64,000 bases of DNA, from NCBI GenBank assembly GCA_018417955.1, contig JACTVC010000003.1:2790001-2854000 (forward strand), in the 5' to 3' direction. The DNA comes from Laccaria trichodermophora (taxonomy: Eukaryota > Basidiomycota > Agaricomycetes > Agaricales > Hydnangiaceae). The translations under genes were made by a program, and so were the position numbers. Below, in pieces: positions 22,931 through 33,488 of this stretch; within the stretch, counting starts at the first letter, position 1, and every line of letters begins with the position of its first letter. The notes beneath the pieces are model-generated. The model ran no database searches, was not told the DNA's origin, and was given only the letters and a program-made list of their open reading frames with translations.

Positions 22931-23660
22931 CACAAGTTTTATGAAAGGCCTTTCATAGATGTCTCCTGTGTTTTTCTTTCTCATAAAGCCTATGTTCTTT
23001 TCATAAAATATAGGCAAGGCCACAGGGTGCTTTTCATAATTAAGCCTGTGTGCTTTCAATAGGTATTTCATTCACTGGGTTAGGTGTATTCATTGCCTTT
23101 TTCATAATTGATGGTGTGCACTTTCATTGAATATTTCATTAGGAATTTCCAGTGCTTTCATTGCTTTTTTCATAATCAAGCCTGTGTAATTTCAATAAAT
23201 ATTTCATTGACTATGTTAGGTGTATTCATTGCCTCTATCATATTTAATGGTGTGCGCTTTCATTGAATATTTTATTAGGAATATTGGATGCTTTCATTGT
23301 ACTTTTCATAATGAATGTTGTGTGATTTCAATAAATATTTAATTCCCTAGGTCAGGTGTATTCATTGCCTCTTTCATAATTAATGCTGTGTGCTTTCATT
23401 GTATATTTCATTAGGAATGTCAACCATTTTCATTCCCCTTTCATTAATTAATGCTGTGTGCTTTCATTGAATATTTCATTATCAATTCTGGGTGCTTTCA
23501 TTGTGCATTTTAATAAATATTTCATTGGCTAGGTTATATTTATTCATTGCTTCTTTCATAATTAATGATGTGCACTTTCATTGAATATTCCACAGCTTTC
23601 ATTAGGATTTTTCATTGAGTATCTCTCAATATTTCATTCCAATTTCATATCTACCCCCAG
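22930..23660. repeat. AT-rich degenerate tandem array (TTTCAT-based)
   Basis: Units of roughly 60-75 bp built around TTTCATAATTAATG, GTGTGCTTTCATTGAATATTTCATT and TATTCATTGCC recur about ten times with decay. Non-coding minisatellite-like sequence. Confidence 0.8.
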
Positions 23661-23770
23661 GGCTATCATTATATTCCATGATAGCAATAAAATAGCTATT
23701 ATGGTCCATCCAATGGGTCATTGGGAGGGTGGTCACATGACCAATTTCCAAAAATGGTAAAAAAAAACAA

Positions 23771-23980
23771 AAGTTGTAGCTCTTCACCATAGCTTCCTGA
23801 ATCAGTTGGAATTATGTCCTAAAGTGCTTCCATTGTGGAGATATGAGGTAAAAGGTTTTCAAAAGCACTGTGTTTTTTTTTGTTTTTTTTTGCATTTTTC
23901 TACATGAAAAGAACACTAAACAACATGATTTCAACAGATTTAGAAAGCTAAGAGAAGGAGCTACAACTATTGTATCATGG
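23771..23980. repeat. Imperfect inverted repeat, arms of about 55 bp
   Basis: The left arm begins AGTTGTAGCTCTTCACC at about 23771. The right arm is its imperfect reverse complement, ending GGAGCTACAACT at about 23971. A loop of about 100 bp holds T-tracts. It could be a small fold-back element or the hairpin of the flanking satellite. Confidence 0.6.
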
Positions 23981-24039
23981 GAAATTTCTCCCAAAAAGGA
24001 AGGTACATGCCCTAAAAGGGTAATTGACACTGACAGACT

Positions 24040-24520
24040 ACAAAAGATTGCTGATATACTACAAAAGTCAGTTATAGCCTACAAAGTTTACTAATAGACT
24101 ACAAAAGTCGGACATAGACTACAAAAGTTGGACATAGACCACAAAGGTCAGACAAAGACTACAAAAATTAGTAGTGTCTGCTTTTCTCATTACAAAAGTA
24201 ATAGTGTCCACTTTTTGAGACTACAAAAGTTAGTAGTGTCTGTTTTTTCAGACTACAATGGTTTGTAGTGTCCGCTTTTTTCATTACAAAAGTTAATAGT
24301 GTCTGCTTTTTGAGACTACAAAGTTAGTAGTGTCCACTGTTTCAGACTACAATGGTTTGTAGTATCCACTTTTTTCATTACAAATGTTAATTGTGTCCAC
24401 TTTTTGAGACTACAATGGTTTGTATTGTCTGCTTTTTCAGACTACAATAGTTTGTAGTGGCCGCTTTTTTCATTCCAAAAGTTAATAATGTCTGCTTTTC
24501 TGACAATAGTTTGTAGTGTG
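24040..24520. repeat. Tandem array based on ACTACAAAAG / TAGTGTCTGCTTTTT
   Basis: It starts as units of about 20 bp (GACTACAAAAGTTGGACATA) and changes into units of about 55-60 bp with TTGTAGTGTCCGCTTTTTTCATTACAAAAG. At least eight units are visible. Non-coding. Confidence 0.82.
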
Positions 24521-24860
24521 GTTAACTATGTATGTATAGGTCATTGGGGATATGGTTGAAGGATTGGGATGAGTTGACATTCTGCCACTTATGAATAACT
24601 CCTCCAACTAAGCTCAGCCTCACCAGACATGATTTACTGGTTCAATTACATCAAACCCAGGCTGTCCAAACCCCAGTGTGGCTCTGACAATGTCATATCT
24701 GATGGAAAAATGGGATATAAGGTCAGCACACAATCATGATGCCTTCAGCTGGTCTCACCCTCTCATTTCTTCTATGATCCAAGCCATCTTTCTTGCCCTT
24801 TTCACGAACATTAACACCCCTCTCTCCACAACGCATATTGATTCACTGACATCATCACCA

Positions 24861-26055
24861 TGGTTAAAATTTCCACAATGTTCTTTGTTATCCTCATTGT
24901 TGTTGTGCCTGCCCTAGCCATTCCCACTAATATTTATCACAAGTAATTCTGTTTGGCCTCTTTCCAAACAAGCGATATTGATATTCTTGTCCCAGATGAG
25001 ATGACATGGAACAGAATCTTTACCAGCACACATCCAAGTCCGAAGTAGAGACCCTTGTATCTCAAGAGCCATTTCTCAGACACCTGATGTTCGTATCCAC
25101 TTCCCCCCCTTTTCACTTCAGTCAGAATGCTCACCTGAGGGCCTGTTTGGGTCCCCGGTCTTGTGTCGGCTTAGGCGTTGGCTTTGCAATTTGAGAAGAC
25201 CGAAGCCGAGTTCCCACAGGCTTGATGCGGTCATCACGAGGGTGTCACAACAGGCATTCTTAGATAATACATGGATAATACACCCTAGATAACCTCTCAT
25301 TAGTCCCCGTAATAAATCCTAACCTGTACTAGTGCTCTAAAATTTCAAAGAAGCTCATTTAAAATCAGGGAGGATAGGGGAAATGGTCTCAACTCTCTCA
25401 AAGTAAAATTTACAGGCAAAGACATGGGGTATTTCACAAAATGTAATGCCTGTTTCCTTACCAGTGATTAACCCTCTCTATTCTTTTTACCAGGATGTTT
25501 TTAGCATGTTTAGTGGCCATAAATCTTTGTTACCCACAGGAGATGAAGGATGTATTTTTTCAGAGGGAAGCTCATGGAAGGAACAATGGAATAGAGAATA
25601 TACATCCAGAGATAATGTTTTGTAAATATTGAAGGGTACCAAACATGCATAAAAGAAATACTAGGCCATTACCCACCATCATGCAAGGCCGAAGCAGAGC
25701 CGAGTGTGACCGAACACAGCTTGGCTCCACTCTGATGACCGAGGCCATCAGCTTGGCTTCGGCTTCAAAATGGCATGATTTTGGCTGGAGGCCGACGAGA
25801 AGACCAGGGACCCAAACAGGACCTGATCCTTTCTTGTGAAAATCAGGAATATTGTGAAGATCGGTATCAAGGTCGGAACAAAGGTGGCCAAAGGAGCAAA
25901 AAAGATTCACAGTGCCCATAACAAATATAAGAAACCGTCACAAGCGAGACCTCGACAACAAGAGACTTGCTGCCATGGAACTCAAAGAGGAACTTGAGGC
26001 ACACGAATTCGATGCCAAGTTCAACCTATGTAGTAACATCGAGGATCTCGATTGA
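24861..26055 (+). pseudogene. Small secreted protein relic, interrupted by a MITE
   Basis: The ATG at 24861 opens a 28-residue signal-peptide-like frame (MVKISTMFFVILIVVVPALA, then IPTNIYHK) ending in a stop that may be a splice donor (AAGTAATT). Downstream frames resemble the charged, repetitive body of mushroom small secreted proteins. Near 25000 are SEVETLVSQEPFLRHL-like residues, and at about 25930-26054 is RDLDNKRLAAMELKEELEAH ending in a stop. The two parts are separated by the 682-bp element at 25139-25820 and are in different frames. The gene is therefore broken. The assignment rests on signal peptide and composition only. Confidence 0.45.
25139..25820. mobile_element. MITE with CCTGTTTGGGTCCC terminal inverted repeats
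   Basis: The left end GGGCCTGTTTGGGTCCCCGGTCTT and the right end (reverse complement AGGACCTGTTTGGG-type, ending GGGACCCAAACAGG) are inverted repeats. The direct repeat ACCTGA flanks both sides (25133-25138, 25821-25826). There is no coding capacity. Superfamily is uncertain because the duplication length is not diagnostic. Confidence 0.78.
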
Positions 26056-27595
26056 GCCAAAGTTCTTGTAGCAAACATATTGACATTTGATGCATCGTAA
26101 ATAATGGGAAATTTCTCAAGTATAACCCAATGAATTGTACAAGCTTTGGCATCAAGTTGGCATTTCATTTCTTTTGCATCATGCTTGGCACGGCATTGAA
26201 CATGCTCACCAAACAATCGCACTCAATCAACTTTGATTGATGGCAACTTGAATCAGCAACCTTTATAACTTACAAGAGTTATTCCACTTCACAACTTGCA
26301 GGAGCCACGCCAATCTTAAGTCGCTGAATACGATGGAGAAGATTCATTTCATATTGAAAAGTCATGCCAACAATTCGCTTCTATGCATGAAAACTGACCC
26401 TAATCTCCTGGCAGCAGATCTTCCCCAACACGTTTGCTTTCAGCCTACCTAACTACTGCTTTGCAGGGTGCCGGTGAATACTCTAGGTTTGCTCAACAAA
26501 CTTGGTGCGCGGAAACCACGAGGACATTGCCTGCAGACCTCAGGTTTAGGGAGGCTCCATCCCTCTCATCGCCTCATGTGCCACCCACCTCTAGGCGCTA
26601 GGCGAAACAGCGAAATCACAATCGAAGTTGCGGCCTAGATCTGACGTGAAGACACGATCTCCGTCTTAAACAGTAAGAGCTAATTTTTGTCAATCACAAT
26701 TAGCACCTGCTCCTTTGCTCTGTAGGTCCTTCATGATCAATGCTGGCATTGATGACAAGAGAACCTCAAAGACAACCCCAAAACCTTTACCTAACCTCCA
26801 TTGTAGCAGTTAAACATGCAGTTCTTGTGCGGTTTGGGAAGCTTGCCAAAATGTGGTTTGAGGGTTACCTTTCTGGATGCCTTTTGGAATCTAATCAAGT
26901 TCGCGACAAAAATCTACAAAAAAAGCAGACTAGCCTTCAGATGGCTGAGCGAAAGGTATGAATCAAGTATACCAAATCCGCCAGGTTATTCTCATTCTAA
27001 GTTAGTAGGGTGTATCTGACCTCCCTTTGAGAATCAAGTCACTTCCACTCGTCTTGATGACCTCATTTGCTACAATCACCATGGGCATCCCCATTGTGAT
27101 CAGGGCGGCATATTTTGATTTGAAGGTTGTGCTTATAGGTCTATTTACATAGCCTGGCAATGGATTCCTTCCTGACCTTGAGGTTTGTACTGCACTTCTG
27201 GGAAGTCGATGATTCTTTGTTGACCTAAACCACTGAGGTTCACCCAGGGGTCAATCCAGATTGGCTGATGAAGGGCTGCTTCTGGGATCGTGGCCAAGAG
27301 GTTTGTGGAGTATTTATTTTGCTCCTTTGGAACAATCTCATTGAATTATCATTATCAGAGTCGGGGAGAGGTAGATACTGTCAGGCCGTTGTCAGGCGGC
27401 TGCTGGCATTGAGGTGAATGGACTGAACAGAATGATTCATGAATTATGAAACGACTTTCGATTGAATTCCAGTGCATGCGTAGGCCAGAAATTGCCAGTC
27501 AGGAGCAATGTAATATGTGTCTTTGGTATTCGAGAAAACGCAACATGACTTCGATCAATCAATGATAGGTAAATAAACGGGGATGCAGTGAGTAA
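26056..27595. other. Unclassified, no gene seen
   Basis: About 1.5 kb with only short open frames (for example 26740-26961) and no recognisable domain on either strand. Likely degenerate sequence. Confidence 0.4.
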
Positions 27596-28260
27596 TTACC
27601 CTGACCTCAGCCACATCACCCATGCCAGCTCCCTATATGCAAAGATTGGGAAAGCAATCAATACACAAATGAGCATCGGAATACAAACCGAAAATGTTGC
27701 AGTTCCTGCTAATAAGGTTACCCTGGGACCAAGTCCTATGAGAAGGCCGCTTATGAGGACCGTGAAGTACACGAAGAAGGGAATCAACACGAATGAAAAG
27801 AAGACGGTTAGGACTTCAACCATACGTTAGACGAAATCCAGTAATTTGTACTTGAGGTCAAGCAGCGGGGAAGCCAATGTTTGTGCCCTCGAGATGATGG
27901 AGTTGGGGGAAGTGACGGGGGTAGAGAGGTCTGAGTAATAGATGCGGTAGTTTCCTGTGATTGGAGACTGTTGAGTATCTTGCTGTATGAAACCGTCGTG
28001 GTGACTGCAATGACATTGACCCCATCTTTCCAAAGCTCAAGAGAGCCTTGGCCAGAGCATAGATGATATTTTGGACAATTTGGCAGTCATGTACTGAATC
28101 CAAAAGGAAGACGATAGGTAAAGTGGGGGGAAGGAGTTCGATGGTGTTAAGAAATGGACGAACAATAAGTTTCTGGAATTGGTTCTGGAGTGACTGTTCG
28201 GAGATGTCAGGCTCCGCATGAAAAGTGCCCAGTACTTCGACTTTGACTCCCTCTGGACAG
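27596..28260 (-). pseudogene. NACHT-like NTPase fragment followed by hydrophobic segment
   Basis: Leftward from 28260 the frame reads VEVLGTFHAEPDISEQSLQN, then LIVRPFLNTIELLPPTLPIV and FLLDSVHDCQ. This resembles the Walker B neighbourhood (IVVLDALDEC) of fungal NACHT NTPases, with the acidic residues partly changed. A separate frame at 27596-27823 has two or three hydrophobic stretches. No Walker A is visible and the frames do not connect cleanly, so a relic is likely. Confidence 0.35.
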
Positions 28261-28947
28261 CGAGGAGAGTGTAGTGTCGGATAATGTTGAAGTGACGATG
28301 ACTGAGCTCTAGTGCATAAAAATCAAGAATATTTGCTCAGGGTTCGAGGCCGTAGAGGCAAAGAGGTATGAAGTCATTTCTCTGAAGGCCACCTACATCA
28401 GTACTTTCGGGTTTTACTTTTTCTACTTGTAGAAGCCGGAAAAAGCCGGAAAAAGCCGATAAAAAGTTGAAAAAAGCAGAAAAGCCACAAATACAAAAAG
28501 CCAGGCTCAGTACCCTGAAAAGCCACTAATTTTGAATGCATTCAGGTTGGCATGGGTTTCATTTCAGTAGTTGTATTTCCAACTTTCCAGCTTTTTGACT
28601 TGTGGCAAGTTAAAAAGTGGGAAAAAGTAGATAAGTAAATCGTGATCTTGCTGATGTAGCACGTGCCACTGCAAACCCGTGATGTAAACCAAGATCACGT
28701 TGAGCTAAAAATAGTAACACCGTGAGGATCTTGGAGGATGGATTTCTTCGCTTGACAAGAGGTAGAAGTTACAAGTATTAAATATGCAAACTAGCATGGC
28801 GGCTAATGTAAATCACATTTCAGACGTGGTTAAATGCTGCGCTGATGACAACTGTAGGTACTAGGTAGCGATGATGACCGATTAAATAAGCGCAAGACGC
28901 CAAATTCTTTCCTTTCAAAGGAAGTCGTTACTTCCAAGGTTCTGACC
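28261..28947. other. Intergenic with AAAAGCCGG simple repeats
   Basis: Near 28430-28500 a run of GAAGCCGGAAAAAGCC-type phrases occurs. Related phrases TTTTACTTTTTCTACTTG (28408-28430) and GGGAAAAAGTAGATAAGTA (28619-28637) are roughly inverted, so a small degraded MITE is possible. No gene. Confidence 0.35.
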
Positions 28948-29410
28948 ATGAACAAGTTGGCAGTTGGGCTAAGTAGTATGCTTGCGGAGGTACGTGAACA
29001 GGAGGCGAAAAGACAGAAGCTTGAGAAAGCACAGAAGCAGATGGCGTTATAGATTGTGAGGATACATTGCGTTCGGACTTATCCGCCGAGGTGCTGGCCC
29101 TTGAACTTGAGCCCTTCAGTTCTTGAGTGAAGGCAGATTTGGGAACGCAAATGAATCTAGGCCGGCTATATAAAGATAACCGGTATTTGTCCGTGTCGAT
29201 GCCATTGCGTCGTGACTGACTTACAGCCTCATTGCGAGCGATCTTGAAGCAATCAGTCGGAATGACTGCGATTCACTCAGGGAGCTTCTCTCCATTCTAT
29301 CGAATCGCACTCTGTTTGACCTTACTTTGTCCTCGTTCAGGCCATCAGGGGCTCTGTCAAGGATCAAACGGGGAATTGAATCATTCATGAATCATAACAA
29401 TGGTCCGTAA
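28948..29410 (+). other. Possible small gene or relic
   Basis: A 34-residue charged, coiled-coil-like frame (MNKLAVGLSSMLAEVREQEA onward) occupies 28948-29052. A second open stretch from a ttacag acceptor, 29228-29410, reads LIASDLEAISRNDCDSLREL onward to a stop. An intron joining them was not resolved. Both may be exons of one short gene or remains of one. Confidence 0.3.
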
Positions 29411-29518
29411 ATGATGCCTTAAATACCGTCGTGGCGAGTCCGTCTCCCTTATTGTCTTCATCGCTAGTTCTACTCCCCAAATTGTTTCCAACACTCTTCC
29501 GGATTTCTTGCTGGGGAG

Positions 29519-30388
29519 ATGACGGAGTACGACTTCTCACCTGAGGCATACGAGCGTCACCTTGCCACTCAACAGCGCATTGGTAGGTGGGTTGATGAGA
29601 CGGAGAGGTATCCACAGGAGAATCCCTTCATTCCCCTACCACCCAATCCACTTCCACCATCAGACTACGTCGCCTCCGCGCCTCCTGCTCCCCCACCTCC
29701 ACCTGGGCCATACCCCACGTATGACTATGGATACGGGTACTCTCAACCTCAAACGGCGCCTCACTCCGCCCCTCCCACTCGCCCTTCCAGTACACACCGC
29801 CGACACCACGGCCACAGCCGCAGTAAGGGTTTCCGAGTGTACGCTAGTGCCAACTCGAGCCCTCACTCGAACTTCATGCCACTGCCACCTCTTCACCGTA
29901 ACTATCGCCCGGATCTAGTGCAATCATTCCCCCAACCCGCCACAGCATCTGCGGTTTACCCCATGCCTCATGGGTACGGCGTACCGTCACCGCCGCAGCC
30001 CCAACCAAATTCTTATCCCCCACAATCCGTTGTTTCTTACCCAACGCAGTATAGCGCTTATCAAACACCACAAACCAATCCGTACCCACAATCCACTTAT
30101 TCCTCTGGCCCACAAACATCTAGCTCCGCGTACACGACACTCCCTGGTGGGGGTACGTACATCCACCCGTCGTCGAAGCAGCCTGTAATCGTCCCTATCA
30201 ATGGCGGTACAGGCGGATATGTAATTTATCCGCCTGCCGGGACATACTTCCGCACGGCGGACACGTATAATATTCGACAGGTAGAACCTGAAGACCGGGG
30301 ACAGCCATTCTTTGGGAGGCTTACTGGCGGTGCAATGTTCGATTCAAACATGAAAAAGAAAAGGAGGAAAAGAAGCGATAGTTATTGA
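29519..30388 (+). CDS. Pro/Tyr/Gln-rich protein with conserved C-terminal block and nuclear signal
   Basis: A single uninterrupted exon encodes 289 aa. The N-terminal part (MTEYDFSPEAYERHLATQQR) looks helical. The centre is low complexity, rich in Pro, Tyr, Ser and Gln (PPAPPPPPGPYPTYDYGYGY). The C-terminal 70 residues are ordered and look like the conserved part: GGTYIHPSSKQPVIVPINGG, YVIYPPAGTYFR, QPFFGRLTGGAMF. The chain ends in a basic cluster KKKRRKR, a probable nuclear signal. The composition resembles phase-separating or scaffold proteins. No enzyme motif is seen. It is the only intact-looking gene between the repeat zone and the nitrate cluster and reads toward that cluster. Function not recognised. 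Confidence 0.75.
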   Translation: MTEYDFSPEAYERHLATQQRIGRWVDETERYPQENPFIPLPPNPLPPSDYVASAPPAPPPPPGPYPTYDYGYGYSQPQTAPHSAPPTRPSSTHRRHHGHSRSKGFRVYASANSSPHSNFMPLPPLHRNYRPDLVQSFPQPATASAVYPMPHGYGVPSPPQPQPNSYPPQSVVSYPTQYSAYQTPQTNPYPQSTYSSGPQTSSSAYTTLPGGGTYIHPSSKQPVIVPINGGTGGYVIYPPAGTYFRTADTYNIRQVEPEDRGQPFFGRLTGGAMFDSNMKKKRRKRSDSY

Positions 30389-30411
30389 TTTTTAATTGAG
30401 GTGGACGTGCC

Positions 30412-31420
30412 CTACGAGGAGTTATTCCGGACGACGTCATCTAGGTAGAGGTACACATGTCGGCATAACCAAAAAGTATCATAGAACCCCGCTCCGAGGG
30501 CTGTGTCCAAGCAGTTCGACCCGAATCCCATCATCATGGTTTCGCAGCGTGTTTCATATGAGCTCGTCATCTTATAGATTACGTTGCACCGTATGACCAT
30601 TCCCTGCTTGAAAATTTGGGCATCCGAGTCGCATCTGGCGTAATTGCGTCCGAACAATCAGGAGTCAAGTCCGACAACTTGACCTCCTGATCCCTACATG
30701 CAATCACCTCGACCGTCTTCAAACCCTTCCACTCACGCGCCTGCCAAAATAAAAAGTCAATGGGTGCATTAATTCAATGAGCTGCGAATGACCAAGGTAA
30801 TCCTCTCCGCTACACTCTTCGGAGCACACGGCACCCTTAGCGCATTCCGAAGTCTTCATCCAGTCAAATCGATGAGTAATCCGTATCTCGAAGCGGAAGT
30901 GAAAGCCAAGTGAAAACGTCAGTCAGCAAGGTGATGCACTTGAGGGAGGTCAAGGGACGAAGGTCAAGTCGCGTTTCCATCAATTCAGGTTCGATGGACA
31001 CGTTGAAAGGAAGAAGGCAAAACTCACCCCCACAATCCTTGCTCATACGTCATAACACTCAGGCGTTCCGGTGACATGCGGCAGTGGACGTCAAAGTCAG
31101 GCTCATTTCCACGCAAAAATAATGTCCGAAGACATGAGAAATCAAAGGGCAGCACCCTATACAGGCCGCAACCCGAAGCGCCGCACATACAAAGCTCCTC
31201 AGGCATGACCTGGAAAGATCTATCGCCTCAACGCGTCCTCGGATCGGCCAGTGAACGGATGAGTTCCAGTCGTTTGAGATGGGGAGGAAGCCAAAGGTCG
31301 ACTGGTATTGGCACAATATTCAAGTGAATCTCGTGTAGAGATGCAATTCGCAGGGCCGCTGTAATTTCTTGTGAGTTGGCCAGGAAGATGGGCCCAGACG
31401 TCCTCCCGGGCGTCAAAATT
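30412..31420 (-). pseudogene. F-box/LRR-like gene remnants
   Basis: Leftward frames show leucine-rich segments typical of mushroom F-box proteins: LHEIHLNIVPIPVDLWLPPH and LKRLELIRSL near 31250-31350, LRTLFLRGNEPDF near 31100, and a C-terminal-like block at 30412-30657 (MGFGSNCLDTALGAGFYDT). No F-box N-terminus and no splice path joining the frames was found, and there are stops between them. Probably a decayed gene, although an unresolved multi-intron gene is possible. Confidence 0.35.
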
Positions 31421-32943
31421 TAGACGTAAGGAACCTAGGATTTTCATATAAGTACTGCTTGAGGATATGGACAATAGACTTTTTTCTTCGCGCGTTAGTT
31501 GGCGTTGGGATCCGTCCGACGCCTCAAGTTGTTTGGTATACATCCGATATGTGAATGACGTGGATGCATTTGGCGAGGTCTAGTGATTCCCCCATGAGAG
31601 TGGGAATGGCGAACTGTTCAGTAGTGAAGTCTCTCTCGGAAGGAGGACCCGTGGAGCTCTGTGGGTTAACAGAGATATTTTGGAATGGTTGCTGACGGCA
31701 ATATGAGCGTAAAGCTCGCCATCTGAGAGATAACGATTAAATGGTAAAGTGATCTTTGCCCTTGTCGATAACGTTATGCATTTCCCAAAAGATAATGGGA
31801 GTAGCCTATGAGAGACTTGACAGCTTCCGTAAATCATGAGATTGCGGAGCTGTCGGCCGAGTTGTCTTCTACAGATGGACTATTGCAGGAATGTTGTCAG
31901 ATCGTCGATATGTTCATTGTTGATAAGTGCATTTAGCTAGATCCGGAAGGCCACCGCCATTGCATTTAGTAGGAACAAGGTTGTTCACGGGATCATTACA
32001 CAAAACGCACCCCAAGAGATACAGAATTACTAAAGCTCTAGTGAACCGTTATGGGCTACTCTCTATATATTGAAAATTCATGTAGCTCACCTGTCTCAAA
32101 TGTAAAGGCAAGACCGTAAAGAGTTACTCCGCCTCGCGTTTTCCCAACCCGTGGCGAACGAGGTAAGAGGCGTGTTCAAACGATTTATGCATCCCACGTT
32201 CTTCCGTTAGAGACTAGCACACGAGATGTGAAAGGTGCCAAGCTCGCCGCTTGCGCATGCGTGGGTCAGTAGAGCCTCTTCTTCTTGAGTTCTTGTGCAT
32301 TGACGTGAAGATAGCATGAGCATGTGGGAAAGAGAGACACACCACGTGGCAACTAGTCACGTTTTCGATGTACCGAAGAACGACACTTTCAAGTTTTTTG
32401 CTTTGCTAAACGTTCAACCATCCACGAATCACCCAAGAAACACCAGGAGGAAGACAAGTCGGATATTATCTCTGTCTCTCAATACCCTATATTTGTCTTA
32501 CAGGCTTCCCCACCAGATGGCGACTCGTTATAACTTATAAGTCTCAAAAAGTTTCATATCGGCGGCGCTCCACTGGAACTAGCACTGGCAGCTCTCAGAT
32601 CTGCAATCTTGGGCATTGGTTGTTATCTCTCTGCGGGATAAACCACTCTGGGAATGGAATCCTATCATGGCCAATCCACAATTCAAACTCCATGAAAGCA
32701 ACTTGCTCCATTGAACGCTAACGCGGAAAGGAAACGGTAAGTCTAGCCTTTGTTCATGCGAAGAGATTTAACATTGATATCCGTTCCTTTTCTGATACAC
32801 TTTTCCACAGTTTACAGCCCCAATTCCTTCACCACCATAACAGTTGACCTGCGTCTTCGCCGATCCGATCATGATCGCCCCCAATCTGCCAGTGTGGAAG
32901 TAGCAACAAATCTCACAAGTATCTCAACTATAGGCGACATTCT
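31421..32943. other. Intergenic, with decayed copy of the next gene
   Basis: No intact gene is seen. From about 32600 to 32905 the sequence is an imperfect copy of 32960-33262: shared TATGGAATCCTATCA-like phrases, GGTAAGTCTAGCCTTTG, and GATCCGATCATGATCGCCCC. The copy carries a stop (TAA) in the part matching the signal peptide, so it is a dead duplicate of the small secreted protein gene. Confidence 0.55.
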
Positions 32944-33238
32944 ATGCGAATATTCTACGTTCTGCCTTGCGCACTGGTTGCCATTTGTCTGCGGGCCAAA
33001 TCGCTCTGGGGATGGAATCCTATCAAATCGCCAATCCACAATTTGAATGCAAACTCCATGAAACCATTGAACGCGAACACGGAGAGGAAAGTTGAAACGG
33101 TAAGTCTAGCCTTTGTTTCTTTTTATGCAAAGAGATTCAACATTGCTATTCGTTCCTTTTCTGATACAGTTTACACCCCCTTTCCCAATTCCGATAACAG
33201 ACGGTCTTGATTTTGCTTCTTCGCCGATCCGATCATGA
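32944..33238 (+). CDS. Small secreted protein candidate, 74 aa
   Basis: Two exons (32944-33099 and 33170-33238) joined through a 70-bp GT-AG intron (GTAAGTCTAG...TGATACAG) give 74 residues. The N-terminus is a classic signal peptide (MRIFYVLPCALVAICLRA). The mature part has no cysteines and is rich in Asn and Pro (NLNANSMKPLNANTERKV, then FTPPFPIPITDGLDFASSP). The gene ends 250 bp before the nitrite reductase start codon, so part of it may double as promoter for that gene. The decayed upstream duplicate supports a real transcription unit that was copied in tandem. Function not recognised; it could be non-coding leader sequence instead. Confidence 0.45.
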
Positions 33239-33488
33239 TCGCCCCCATTCTGCAGTGTGAAGCGCCCCAAAGATAACATATCGTTCGGGCGTCCTTTCAG
33301 GGTCGGGAATCTCCATCCAACTTCCTTATCGCTCCGCCGGAGTGATGCACGACAACTTCTCCTTCCATACATCTCTTCGTCGTCTGCGGGGTGTATTTTT
33401 TCCCGTGCGATAGGTATTTGTATGTACGACCCTTGCTCGTTGTCATCATAATTTATCCCAAATCCCCAAGGTCGCGAAGCCGAAGAAA
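33239..33488 (+). promoter_or_regulatory. Nitrite reductase promoter region with GATA motifs
   Basis: 250 bp upstream of the NiR start hold AGATAA (33271-33276), CTTATC (33325-33330) and a further GATA near 33410. HGATAR sites are targets of fungal AreA/Nit2-type regulators that activate nitrate genes when ammonium is scarce. Binding is inferred. Confidence 0.45.
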
